Assembly: GCA_947652805.1 (NCBI GenBank)
Contig: CANTEM010000001.1
Coordinates: 1-49,384, forward strand
Source: an uncultured Clostridia bacterium
GTDB lineage: Bacteria; Bacillota; Clostridia; Oscillospirales; CAG-272
Direction of reading: 5' to 3'
DNA: 49,384 nucleotides
The notes below the pieces were generated by a model that was not told where the DNA came from, searched no databases, and worked only from the letters and a program-made list of their open reading frames with translations. The position numbers and the translations under genes are program-made. Within the stretch, counting starts at the first letter, position 1, and every line of letters starts with the position of its first letter. Below, piece by piece: positions 8,951 to 17,601 of this stretch.

Positions 8951-9616
8951 TTATGTTTCTGTTTGATCGGATGTAGATTTGCAAAGCTGTCTCAGAGGAC
9001 AATCCCCGCATTTCGGGGATCGGGCGGTACATACGTCTCTGCCGAACAGAACCAATCGGTGGCAGAAGGCGCTTTGCTCTCCTGTTTCCACAAGCTCGGA
9101 CATGATCTTTTCCGTCAGCAGGGGATTTTTCCGGTCAGCCGGATAAAATCCCAGCCGCCCGCAAATGCGCATACAGTGGGTGTCCGCCACGATTCCCCCT
9201 TTGCCGTATACGTCTCCTAAAATCAGATTGGCGATTTTCCGCCCCACGCCGGGGAGAGACAGCAGTTCTTCCATGGTATCGGGTACCTGCCCGCCGTACT
9301 CCTCGCACAGGATCCGGGACGCGTCCCGGATGCTTTTCGCCTTTCCCCGGTACAGCCCGCAGGATTTGATCAGCCCCTCGATCTGTTCCAGAGGTGCGTC
9401 CGCCATAGCCTGGGGAGTGGGCAGCGCTGCGAACAAATCCTCGCTGACGATATTCACCCGCTCGTCTGTACATTGGGCGGAGAGCCGCGCCATAACCAGC
9501 AGCCGCCAGGGATCTTCGCCGGCGTTCAGAGAACACGCCGCATCCGGATACCACTGTCGGAGCAGCTTTGTGATTTCCGCCGCCCGGCGCCGGGCGGCCT
9601 GTTTTGATTCTTTCAT
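8951..9616 (-). CDS. nth: Endonuclease III (DNA glycosylase/AP lyase)
   Basis: Removes oxidised pyrimidines from DNA and cleaves the abasic site. The 221 residues contain the helix-hairpin-helix LPGVGRKIANL with catalytic Lys127 and the catalytic Asp145 in VADTH. The C-terminal [4Fe-4S] loop is C196-x6-C203-x2-C206-x5-C212, so the cluster is intact. The start codon overlaps the mrdA stop by four bases (ATGA), indicating co-translation with the cell-wall genes. Nothing unusual apart from its placement. Confidence 0.96.
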   Translation of the reverse strand: MKESKQAARRRAAEITKLLRQWYPDAACSLNAGEDPWRLLVMARLSAQCTDERVNIVSEDLFAALPTPQAMADAPLEQIEGLIKSCGLYRGKAKSIRDASRILCEEYGGQVPDTMEELLSLPGVGRKIANLILGDVYGKGGIVADTHCMRICGRLGFYPADRKNPLLTEKIMSELVETGEQSAFCHRLVLFGRDVCTARSPKCGDCPLRQLCKSTSDQTET

Positions 9617-11727
9617 GACTGTGTATCTCCTGACCCGGTATCATCCGGGAAAAAATATGCGTTGAACAGATCCCGCACAGCAAAGCCGGCGTCTGTTCCC
9701 GTTGCACCGTGCTCAATCACGCAGGTGGCTACGATACTGGGATCGTCAAAGGGAGCGAAGGCAATAAATGTTGCGTTATCGGAAGAGGTTTCCGACACCT
9801 GTGCAGTACCGGTTTTGCCGCCGATCGCGATGGGATAGTTGACAAAGACCCGGGCTGCGGAACCGTTTTCCGTTACGTCCTTCATTGCGTAGCGCACGGT
9901 TTGCACAACGGTTTCATCCAAGCGGATGGAATCAATGATTTTCGGCTCCGCCGTATACAGGGTGTTGCCGTAATAATCTTTGGTTTCTTTTAAAATATGG
10001 GCGCTCATCCGGTTTCCGCCGTCCAGCAGGGTGGCCAGATACATACTGATCTGCAAGGGTGTGAACAGGTGGTCGGACTGCCCGATCGCCGCTTGGAGGG
10101 TGTCGCCGTCGTACCAGATTTTTCCGTTTTCTTCTCTGTATTTCGGACCTGCCAAAATACCGGTTTTTTCGCTCAATTCAATGCCTGTAGGCTGTCCCAG
10201 TCCGTATTTTTCGCAGTATGTGTCGATTTTCGATATGGTGAGCTGTCTGCCGATTTCATAGAAGAAATAGTTGCAGGACACCTGAATGGCTTCGGACACG
10301 TTGACAAATCCGTGGGTACGGTGTCCGTATTTCGGTGCATATATCCAGCATTTGGGCTGGTAGTCTGTATAGAATTTGTATTGTCCCTGGTCCTGAATTT
10401 CTGTTGTGGGCGTAATCACGCCCTCCTGGAGCGCCGCTGCCGCCACGCCGGGTTTAAAGGTGGAACCGGGGGCATAGGTGCCCTCCAATGCCCGGTTGAA
10501 CAGGGGCGCGTTTTCATCCTCGATCAGATCCTTATAGGTTTCGGAAAAGGTGGAAAGATCAAAGGTGGGACAGGAAGCCAGCGCCAACACCGCCCCGGTT
10601 TTGGCATCCACTGCGGTCAGCGCCCCGGCGTTGGCATCCTCACCGGAATTAGGCGTGCCAGACGCTGCGCCCTTTTGGGCAATCAGGGCGATATTGTCTG
10701 CCAGCGCTTTTTCCGCCGCCTTTTGCAGTTCGATATCAATGGTAAGATACACATGCTGTCCTGCCACCGGCTCCCGGCTCACATACTGTTCCAGCACGTT
10801 TCCGTAGCCGTCTTCCACAATGGTCAGTTCTCCGTCCACACCGTGGAGGTATTCTTCAAAGGATTTTTCCGCGCCGTCCACGCCGACGACAGCGTCCATG
10901 GAATAGCCCAGCTCCTTATAATATTCCGCAGTTTCGGCAGTGATCCTGCCCACCCGCCCCAGTATATGGGAGGCGATTCCGGGAAAGTGGTAGATCCGCT
11001 TGGATTCGTTATATACCCGGATCCCTCTGGTGGAGCCTTCCAGAATCCGGCTGATCAGCTCTACGGGGATATCTGTCAGAATGGTGTAGGGTTCTGTGGC
11101 AGAAAAATTGTTCAGTTCCATATCCAGACGCAGGGTGAACAGGAGCGCTGCATCCTCAGCGCCATAGTTTTCCTTGACTTTTTTATCTTCAATGGTGATA
11201 ATTCCGTACCGTACCAAAAGGGCTTCATACGCATCGGCAAGGGCTTCTTCTTCCCAGGTGCCGTCCTCTTCCGGCGGGAAATTCAGATCGGTGATCAGCT
11301 TTGTCAGCCGTTTGCCGTAAACGGTTTCCATAAATGCATCATCCAGAGTTACGGTTTCGCCCTCCACGGTGAAGGGATTTTCCGGCAGGGTGAATGCATC
11401 GCCGCTGCCGTTCTCCCGGGCAGTTTGTACGATTCGGAGCAGGATGTCGTTGCGGTCTGCCGCCGCCCGGGGCAGACTGCCTGCATCCAGATACAGGTTA
11501 TAGGTAAATTCATTGGAGATCAGCGCAGTTCCGTTGCAGTCGTAGATATTACCCCGCTGCGCCTGAATGATTTCCTTGCGGGTATAGGTTTTCGGTCCGG
11601 AGGTTTCCGTATAATAGTCCTGTCCCGCAATTTGTATGCTGATCAGGCGGGCAATAAAAATCAGGCACACGACGATAAAGAATGCTGCAAGGCACACGTA
11701 CCGCGCCAGATGTTCCCGTTTGCTCAT
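9613..11727 (-). CDS. mrdA: Penicillin-binding protein 2 (elongation transpeptidase)
   Basis: Cross-links peptidoglycan during cell elongation as part of the Rod complex. The 704 residues begin with a short cytoplasmic tail and one membrane segment (~residues 10-30), then a dimerisation/pedestal domain with RGNIYDCNGT. The transpeptidase domain has S422-T-F-K425 (active-site Ser), S-C-N (~484-486) and K638-T-G640. TAAGGAGG lies five bases upstream of the ATG. It is the last gene of the mreB-mreC-mreD-mrdA set, separated from mreD by a 141-base spacer that holds a degenerate repeat (copy B). FtsI/SpoVD-type PBPs are alternatives, but the mre context favours PBP2. Confidence 0.94.
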   Translation of the reverse strand: MSKREHLARYVCLAAFFIVVCLIFIARLISIQIAGQDYYTETSGPKTYTRKEIIQAQRGNIYDCNGTALISNEFTYNLYLDAGSLPRAAADRNDILLRIVQTARENGSGDAFTLPENPFTVEGETVTLDDAFMETVYGKRLTKLITDLNFPPEEDGTWEEEALADAYEALLVRYGIITIEDKKVKENYGAEDAALLFTLRLDMELNNFSATEPYTILTDIPVELISRILEGSTRGIRVYNESKRIYHFPGIASHILGRVGRITAETAEYYKELGYSMDAVVGVDGAEKSFEEYLHGVDGELTIVEDGYGNVLEQYVSREPVAGQHVYLTIDIELQKAAEKALADNIALIAQKGAASGTPNSGEDANAGALTAVDAKTGAVLALASCPTFDLSTFSETYKDLIEDENAPLFNRALEGTYAPGSTFKPGVAAAALQEGVITPTTEIQDQGQYKFYTDYQPKCWIYAPKYGHRTHGFVNVSEAIQVSCNYFFYEIGRQLTISKIDTYCEKYGLGQPTGIELSEKTGILAGPKYREENGKIWYDGDTLQAAIGQSDHLFTPLQISMYLATLLDGGNRMSAHILKETKDYYGNTLYTAEPKIIDSIRLDETVVQTVRYAMKDVTENGSAARVFVNYPIAIGGKTGTAQVSETSSDNATFIAFAPFDDPSIVATCVIEHGATGTDAGFAVRDLFNAYFFPDDTGSGDTQS

Positions 11728-11765
11728 AAAAACCTCCTTAGTTTGAAATTGGTATATATTGTATC

Positions 11766-11850
11766 AGGCTCCCCCAGCAGGAGTTCGTAAAGCGAATCTG
11801 GCGATTCGCACTTACTTCCATAGCCCCCCCTTTTGCACAAGGGAGCCTTA
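11766..11850. repeat. Degenerate repeat, copy B, inside the mre operon
   Basis: The stretch begins AGGCTCCCCCAGCAGGAG and ends with CACAAGGGAGCCTTA, matching the outer ends of the repeat family. The inside keeps only a GCGAATC tggc GATTCGC stem. It occupies most of the mreD-mrdA gap. The last GGGAGCC block pairs poorly, so readthrough into mrdA is plausible. Confidence 0.55.
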
Positions 11851-11868
11851 CATAGCTTGTGCAAATCC

Positions 11869-12639
11869 TTAGTTTTCCGTCCGCTCGGCGCGGGATTTAT
11901 GGAAGGGCTTCATGGAAAGATACATCAGTCCGTATATACCCGGCGCCATAAGGGCTGTGGAGAAAAATTCCGGAATGACAATATCCAGGAAAATCTCCGC
12001 TCCGGAGGCGTTCAGAATCCATGCGGCGCAAATCGCCGTGATGATCGCCCGTCCCCCGCCACAGGCAGCAATATAAATACCCCGCACGGGAATGGAATCG
12101 CTCAGATATTCCTTTGCACAGACTCCGCAGAAATATCCCGCAGGCATATACAGCAGAGGAAGCAGAACCGGTCCGGGTGCGCCGCCCACAATATGGGAAA
12201 GACACGCGGCAATCAGCCCGAACACTGCTCCCCATTTTTCACCTTCCGATATTGCAACTGCCGCAGTCAGGGAGAGCAGAAGATCCGGCACTGCACCGAA
12301 GGGTGCAAATTCCACAAAAAAGGTGGTTTGCAGCATAAGAAACAGCACAAGATACAGTCCGCACACCAGTCCTTTGAGAATGCTTTCTATGTTTTCATAT
12401 GTGTAGTACCACAGCTTTTGCAGCATATCCTTCAGTTCCGCCGCAAGCGCCTGCCCAAAGGTAGGTGGGGGTGCCGGTTTCCGTCGGCGGGGGGGCTGCC
12501 CGGGACGGGGTCTGTTTTCCATAGGCGGGCGGGTTTGTGGTCTCACAGGCGCTGGCCGCTGTCTTCCTCCGGGAATTCCTTGTCCGTTTCCCCGGGGCGG
12601 AGCGCCTTTTCTTCCGCCGTTATTCTGTGTAGGCGTCAT
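11869..12639 (-). CDS. mreD: Rod shape-determining protein MreD with Pro/Arg-rich N-terminal extension
   Basis: Integral membrane partner of MreC and MreB in the elongation machinery. The hydrophobic region from ~residue 85 to 245 has about five membrane spans, as in MreD. At 256 residues it is much longer than the usual ~160-180. Residues 1-60 are a Pro/Arg/Gly-rich low-complexity segment (for example RPRPGQPPRRRKPAPPP), followed by an amphipathic linker. The gene overlaps mreC by 20 bases and the ATG at 12639 has only a poor ribosome site, so translation probably depends on mreC. An internal ATG at residue 40 is possible but no better supported. Identification rests on position and topology, since MreD sequences diverge strongly. 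Confidence 0.85.
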   Translation of the reverse strand: MTPTQNNGGRKGAPPRGNGQGIPGGRQRPAPVRPQTRPPMENRPRPGQPPRRRKPAPPPTFGQALAAELKDMLQKLWYYTYENIESILKGLVCGLYLVLFLMLQTTFFVEFAPFGAVPDLLLSLTAAVAISEGEKWGAVFGLIAACLSHIVGGAPGPVLLPLLYMPAGYFCGVCAKEYLSDSIPVRGIYIAACGGGRAIITAICAAWILNASGAEIFLDIVIPEFFSTALMAPGIYGLMYLSMKPFHKSRAERTEN

Positions 12640-13459
12640 ATTCTGTTATAATCATAAACCGGTCCTCGTCGGACAAGGACGCCGCCGGTTGGATGTACAC
12701 ATTGAGGGCTTGGCTGTATGGATCCTGTTCAATTTCCGTTACGTATCCGATTACAAGCGCCCGGGGATACACGCTGCCGTAGCCGCTGGAGAGAATCCGG
12801 TCGCCGACTTCCACATCTGCGTCCGCTCCAAGATAGGACAGCTTGCACAGCCCCTGGGACGCAAGGGAGAAATCTCCCTCTACAACGCCCACTGCGCCGC
12901 TGCGTTCTACATATGCACCGATCGCCTGCCCGGATTCCAGAATTGTCACCGCCTTGGACCAGCCGATTCCTGCTTCCGTTACATATCCCACAATTCCTTT
13001 GCTGCTGATAATCGGCATATTTTTCTGTACGCCGTGGGAGGTGCCTTTATCCAGCGTATATACGGTCATGTAGTTTCCGCTTTCTCTGCCGGTAACGCCT
13101 GCGCTTTCAAATTTGAAATCTGTCCGTTCCCGTTTCAGTTCCAGATAGTCGTAAAGCCATTCGTTCATTCCGGCAAGCTCCTGAGATTTATAAATCTCAT
13201 CCTGGAGAGAATCAATCTGGGCGCGCAGCGCGTTGTTTTCCGCCACGATCCGATCAAATTCCGTAAAATATGAGGTAAAACCCTCCACTGCGTTTGTTGC
13301 GCAGGTGAACAGCCCCTGTATGGGAGACAGAAGAGACATTGCGGCATCCTTTACAACGGAATGGAGTCCCATGGCGCTGAGCACTGTGGGAACAATGGTG
13401 AGCACAAGGGTCACTAGAACGATGACGATAAAAAAACGGGTTTTCAGAAAATTACGCAC
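12620..13459 (-). CDS. mreC: Rod shape-determining protein MreC
   Basis: Extracytoplasmic scaffold linking MreB filaments to PBP2. The 279 residues have a single N-terminal membrane anchor (~residues 8-30), a coiled coil (~65-105) around FDRIVAENNALRAQIDSLQDE, and the paired beta-barrel domain containing GIVGYV and GDRILSSGYGSVYP. The start is GTG; AAAGGAG lies ten bases upstream. It begins 33 bases after mreB and overlaps mreD. Confidence 0.95.
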   Translation of the reverse strand: MRNFLKTRFFIVIVLVTLVLTIVPTVLSAMGLHSVVKDAAMSLLSPIQGLFTCATNAVEGFTSYFTEFDRIVAENNALRAQIDSLQDEIYKSQELAGMNEWLYDYLELKRERTDFKFESAGVTGRESGNYMTVYTLDKGTSHGVQKNMPIISSKGIVGYVTEAGIGWSKAVTILESGQAIGAYVERSGAVGVVEGDFSLASQGLCKLSYLGADADVEVGDRILSSGYGSVYPRALVIGYVTEIEQDPYSQALNVYIQPAASLSDEDRFMIITEYDAYTE

Positions 13460-13492
13460 GCCGCCTTCTCCTTTCGCAGCATTTTTCGATAT

Positions 13493-14509
13493 TTATCGGG
13501 AGCTTCGGCCCCGGAACTGTACGATATCGTTTGCATCGCCCATACTTTCGATCACATGACCAATGCCAACGGCTACCGAATCCAGAGGCGCTTTTGCAAT
13601 GGTGGCTTTGATTCCCGTCACATGAGTGATCAGCGCATCCAGTCCGCCCAGCAGTGCGCCGCCGCCGGCAAGCATGATGCCGTTGTCGTAAATGTCGCTG
13701 GACAGCTCCGGTGGGGTGTTTTCCAGAGTGGTGCGGATCGCCTCCACAATGTGAAACACCTGCTCGTGCATGGCTTCCCGGATATCCGCTGTGGTTACGT
13801 TGATAATCGCCGGCAATCCGTTGAGGAGATTCCGCCCCCGGATTTCCATGGATCCCCGATCCACGCCGGGGTGAACGCTGCCGATTTTCTTTTTCAGCAT
13901 TTCTGCGGTGATCTCACCGATCAGGATGTTGTATCGCTTTTTGATATAGTTGACAATGGATTCATCCAGCTCGTCCCCTGCAATTCGGAGGGATGTGGAA
14001 AGAACAATGCCGCCCAGACTGGTGACTGCCACTTCTGTGGTACCGCCGCCGATGTCTACGATCATACTGCCCTTGGCATCCTCTACCCGCAGTCCGCTGC
14101 CGATAGCGGCAGCAATGGGTTCTTCAATCAGTGCAACGCTTTGGGCGCCTGCTTCCAGAGTCACGTCCTCTACTGCACGCCGTTCCACTTCCGTTACGCC
14201 ATAGGGAATGCACACGATCACCCGGGGATGACTGAACATCGTCGATCCGGCGGTACGTTTGAAAAAGTCCCGGAGCATAGCGGTTGTAAAGTCAAATTCT
14301 GCGATGACCCCGTCCTTCATGGGACGCATGGCGATGATGGAACCGGGGGTTTTGCCGAGCATCAGTTTTGCCGCGTTGCCCACAGCCACCACTTTTTTGC
14401 TCCGCTGTTCTACCGCTACTACAGACGGCTCCCGTAAAACGATTCCCTTGCCCCGCACGTAAACGAGGGTGTTGGCGGTTCCCAGATCAATTCCGATATT
14501 TTTACTCAT
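13493..14509 (-). CDS. mreB: Actin-like rod shape protein MreB
   Basis: Forms membrane-associated filaments that direct lateral wall synthesis. The 338 residues are full length. The ATPase fold is marked by phosphate-1 GIDLGTANTLVYV (~residues 5-17), phosphate-2 DIGGGTTEVAV (~160) and the adenosine motif MLAGGGALLGG (~285). Hydrophobic residues suited to membrane contact are present at the N-terminus. It heads the mreB-mreC-mreD-mrdA set and follows maf by 40 bases. No separate promoter is obvious in that gap. Confidence 0.97.
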   Translation of the reverse strand: MSKNIGIDLGTANTLVYVRGKGIVLREPSVVAVEQRSKKVVAVGNAAKLMLGKTPGSIIAMRPMKDGVIAEFDFTTAMLRDFFKRTAGSTMFSHPRVIVCIPYGVTEVERRAVEDVTLEAGAQSVALIEEPIAAAIGSGLRVEDAKGSMIVDIGGGTTEVAVTSLGGIVLSTSLRIAGDELDESIVNYIKKRYNILIGEITAEMLKKKIGSVHPGVDRGSMEIRGRNLLNGLPAIINVTTADIREAMHEQVFHIVEAIRTTLENTPPELSSDIYDNGIMLAGGGALLGGLDALITHVTGIKATIAKAPLDSVAVGIGHVIESMGDANDIVQFRGRSSR

Positions 14510-14549
14510 AATTGTTTTTATACCTTTCCCGGTTTTTCAAGCTATATTT

Positions 14550-15128
14550 TTAAAGTACAGGGACGATTCCAAAGGCATCCCGCAAAAGGACGGATACCGG
14601 ACAAATGGGCAGTCCCATAATGCTGTAATAGTCTCCTTCAATGCTTTGTACAAACATGCCTGCCGCTTCCTGAATGCCGTATGCACCTGCTTTATCCAGC
14701 GGGGATCCGGTGGCGACATAGGCATTGATTTCCGCTTCTGTAATTTCCCGCATCGTGACCTGTGCGGCAACTGTGCGGGTGACAGAATGCTGCCCCTCGC
14801 TGATTGTGAATCCTGTGTATACGGTGTGGGTTCTGCCGCTCAGCATGGACAGCATCTGCGCCGCCTGTGCCGCGTCCCCGGGCTTGCCCAGGATCTTTTC
14901 ATCCAGGGCAACCACCGTATCAGCGGAAAGGATCACGTGTCCCTCCCCCGCAAGGGCGGCGGTAGCCGCAGCCTTGCGCCGGGACAGCTCCTGCACCAGG
15001 TGCGCCGGGGAAAGGCCCGGGGCGGTTTCGTCTGCGTCCGGGGACAGAACGGTGAACCGGTATCCCGCCATAGTAAGAATTTCCCGCCGCCGGGGGGACC
15101 CGGAAGCAAGGATCAGTTTTTCAGTCAT
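14550..15128 (-). CDS. maf: Maf-type nucleotide pyrophosphatase
   Basis: House-cleaning pyrophosphatase that hydrolyses dTTP, UTP or modified nucleotides; also linked to septum inhibition in Bacillus. The 192 residues contain the N-terminal signature LILASGSPRRREIL, the catalytic stretch LSADTVVALDEKILGKP and the late GKAGAYGIQE-like block (here DKAGAYGIQE). The frame is open upstream, but those codons overlap dut. I take ATG 15128; ATG 15134, two codons earlier, is equally possible. Neither has a strong ribosome site, so coupling to dut (ends 15157) is likely. Confidence 0.93.
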   Translation of the reverse strand: MTEKLILASGSPRRREILTMAGYRFTVLSPDADETAPGLSPAHLVQELSRRKAAATAALAGEGHVILSADTVVALDEKILGKPGDAAQAAQMLSMLSGRTHTVYTGFTISEGQHSVTRTVAAQVTMREITEAEINAYVATGSPLDKAGAYGIQEAAGMFVQSIEGDYYSIMGLPICPVSVLLRDAFGIVPVL

Positions 15129-15156
15129 AATCATACGCTTTCGTAAAGTCTGTATT

Positions 15157-15603
15157 TTACTTCTTCCCTGTAGAGCCGATACCGCCCCGGTCCGCACCGC
15201 CCAGACTGTCCACTGCTTCAAAGGTAAGGGGCGGCTGGTGGCGCATGATCCGGAATTGGCAGATGCGGCTGTCTTCTTCGATTACCGTATCCCGCAGAGC
15301 ATAGGCGGGCATGTACCACTGATCTCCGTCTCCGCAGTAGGATTCGTCGATCACACCCATATGATTGGTTTGTATGATCCCGAAGTTTTTGAAGGTGGAA
15401 GAGCGGGGCACCACATGGGCTTCATAACCCTCCGGGAGGGCGATCGCGATGCCCAGGGGCAGGAGACGGAATTCGCCTGCCTGCATGGTCACCGTTTCCG
15501 CAATGCGCAGGTCGATCCAGTCGGATTTTCCGTCGATATACCGCAGTGGTTCTATGCCCGGCTTTAAATATTTTACCCGAAGCTGTACATTTTTTTCTTC
15601 CAT
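15157..15603 (-). CDS. dut: dUTP diphosphatase (trimeric type)
   Basis: Hydrolyses dUTP to dUMP, keeping uracil out of DNA and feeding thymidylate synthesis. In 148 residues the family motifs appear in order: IDLRIAE (motif 1), VPRSSTFKNFGI (motif 2), GVIDESYCGD with the catalytic Asp (motif 3), RICQFRI (motif 4) and the glycine-rich RGGIGSTGKK (motif 5). GAGG upstream and a 12-base gap after the U32 gene support the start. Adjacent to maf, it makes a small nucleotide-sanitation pair inside the cell-shape operon. Confidence 0.94.
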   Translation of the reverse strand: MEEKNVQLRVKYLKPGIEPLRYIDGKSDWIDLRIAETVTMQAGEFRLLPLGIAIALPEGYEAHVVPRSSTFKNFGIIQTNHMGVIDESYCGDGDQWYMPAYALRDTVIEEDSRICQFRIMRHQPPLTFEAVDSLGGADRGGIGSTGKK

Positions 15604-15615
15604 TGCCTGAAAACC

Positions 15616-17601
15616 TCATTTTTTCATTCTATAGATCGCACCTTCCGGTGCCGCGCCTTCCTGATATGCCCGGATGATCCGGTCGCAGGCGGCTGCGTCT
15701 TCTGTGGTGAACATAAAATGCATCCGCGTGATCCCGGCGCGCCGTACCGCGTCCAGCCGATCCGCCATGTAAACAGGCACGCTGTTCCATATGATATTCC
15801 CGCATCCGTGAGCGCAGGTCACGGGAAATGCCGCCCCCCGGCGATCCTGCAAAGTCCCGCCGCCCTTGCCGCAGCTATGGCAGCCGTCGGACACCGCGCA
15901 CCGAATGGTAAGCATCAGAGGCAGTCTGCCGTATACGACCGCGCCTTTCGGTACGGGGCTTTGAAGATCCCGCATCTGGGGAAGGGTCAGTTCCGGTGAA
16001 AGATATACACAGTCCGCACCAGCCCCGGCAAGAGATGCGGCAGTTTTTCCGTTGTATACGTTGAACCGCAGAGACGCACGGGCGGGAATACCCCGCCGTG
16101 CCGCTTCTGTAAGCTGCCCCGGCGTATGCACCAATACGTATGGTGCCCCCGCCACTGCCTCCCATATCTCCTCCGATTTTTCTCCGGGAAAGAAGGGGGG
16201 AAGCTCTATGCCTGTGTCCTGCATTCGCGCAGGATAGGGTAAATAGATTTCATTGAAAAATGCCCGTGCCAAAGGTGTGATTTGTCCGGGAGACAAAAAG
16301 GATGCGGAATACGTCGGCTCCTCTTTCATGGGGGAGGGGATTTCTGCCTTTTGTGTCTGACCCCCTTCCCGCGCCGGGGGAGAAAGCAAGGCTTCCACCG
16401 CCATCCGGCGAAGCCGGTTGAGCATGGAGAGAGTAAACAACGCTTTTCCGTCCGATTCATAGGTGAAGGATCCAAGGGTAAAAGGCGTGTTCCCCAGCCG
16501 TCCCGCATTTTTGCGGGCGGCGTCTGCATCCGGGGGAGGTACGTCTCCTTTTATAAGGGGCGCGTCTGTATAGACGGTAACGGTTTTCTCCGGGGACGCG
16601 GCAGTCAGCGCTGCCGGCGTGCCGGTTTGTATGCGCAGGGTCATATCCAGAATAGCCCGGCGGGATAGTCCACCGTATGCAGGGGGCTGTGTATCGTGAA
16701 ATTCCTTCAGGGTGCGCACGCCCAGCATATTTTTATAATTTCCCCGGAAATATCCGTCGGTAAATCCGCTGCGGCTAAACGCCGCTTCCAGACGCGCAAG
16801 CTCGTCCGGGTTTGCCGCTCGCTTTCCATCCAGCAGGCTGCGATAAACGGAAACCACCGTATATACATATTCCGCAGACTTCTGCCGCCCCTCGATTTTC
16901 AGACTGGCGATGCCTGTTTCCAGAATTTCCGGTATATGCTCCGCAAGACACAGATCCCGCAGACTGAGGGGATAGCCGTTTTTGCCCCCCAAGGTGTACG
17001 GGAGCCGGCAGGGCTGGGCACAGGATCCCTGATTCCCGCTTCTGCCGCCCATGACTGCGCTCATCAGGCACTGTCCGGAAAAGGACACGCAGTGGGCGCC
17101 GTGAATAAACATTTCAATGGGAATGGGGGAACGGCTGCACAGACGGGCGAGGGAGGCCCCGGAAAGCTCTCTGGGGCACACCATACGGGAAAAGCCCATT
17201 TTCGCCAGCGCGTCTGCGTCAAATTCCGTATGGGCGGACATTTGGGTGCTTGCATGGAGCTGCACACCGGGGATTTGCTCCCGCAGCAGTGCTGCAAGCC
17301 CTGCGTCCGCGATAATAAACGCGTCTGCTCCTGCCTCCCACAGGCGGCGGGCAAGGGGCAGCGCCTCCCCAAGCTGCCGATCGGTCAACCGTGTGTTCAG
17401 GGTAATATAAGCCTGTACGCCGAAGGCGCGGCACAAGGACAGCGCCTGCTGTGCTTCGACCTCTCCGAAATTATCCGCCCGCATACGGGCATTGAATGCG
17501 TCCGCCCCAAAATAAACTGCGTTTGCGCCTGCGTCAATGGCAGCTTCCAGGGAAGCTATATTGCCGGCAGGAGCCAGAAGCTCGGGGAAATGCTGTTTCA
17601 T
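15616..17601 (-). CDS. U32-family protein, RlhA/TrhP-type RNA hydroxylation enzyme
   Basis: Members called 'U32 peptidase' include enzymes now known to hydroxylate tRNA or 23S rRNA (TrhP, RlhA). The 661 residues start with a TIM-barrel region, ELLAPAGNIASLEAAIDAGA. The U32 hallmark follows: FIHGAHCVSFSGQC (~residue 165) and GNQGSCAQPCRLPY (~190), with the cysteines expected for iron-sulfur ligation. A long C-terminal region (~340-660) matches the collagenase-like extension (DUF3656 type), again ending with a Cys-rich CHSCGKGGG stretch. It starts immediately after the zapA stop, an arrangement repeated in many Firmicutes. Which RNA is the substrate cannot be told from sequence. Confidence 0.9.
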   Translation of the reverse strand: MKQHFPELLAPAGNIASLEAAIDAGANAVYFGADAFNARMRADNFGEVEAQQALSLCRAFGVQAYITLNTRLTDRQLGEALPLARRLWEAGADAFIIADAGLAALLREQIPGVQLHASTQMSAHTEFDADALAKMGFSRMVCPRELSGASLARLCSRSPIPIEMFIHGAHCVSFSGQCLMSAVMGGRSGNQGSCAQPCRLPYTLGGKNGYPLSLRDLCLAEHIPEILETGIASLKIEGRQKSAEYVYTVVSVYRSLLDGKRAANPDELARLEAAFSRSGFTDGYFRGNYKNMLGVRTLKEFHDTQPPAYGGLSRRAILDMTLRIQTGTPAALTAASPEKTVTVYTDAPLIKGDVPPPDADAARKNAGRLGNTPFTLGSFTYESDGKALFTLSMLNRLRRMAVEALLSPPAREGGQTQKAEIPSPMKEEPTYSASFLSPGQITPLARAFFNEIYLPYPARMQDTGIELPPFFPGEKSEEIWEAVAGAPYVLVHTPGQLTEAARRGIPARASLRFNVYNGKTAASLAGAGADCVYLSPELTLPQMRDLQSPVPKGAVVYGRLPLMLTIRCAVSDGCHSCGKGGGTLQDRRGAAFPVTCAHGCGNIIWNSVPVYMADRLDAVRRAGITRMHFMFTTEDAAACDRIIRAYQEGAAPEGAIYRMKK

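Noticed and set aside
9997..11790. Open frame of ~600 codons on the plus strand opposite mrdA
   Set aside because: It is antisense to a fully conserved PBP2, lacks a ribosome site and has an implausible Cys/Phe/Gly-rich product; GC-rich codon bias explains it.
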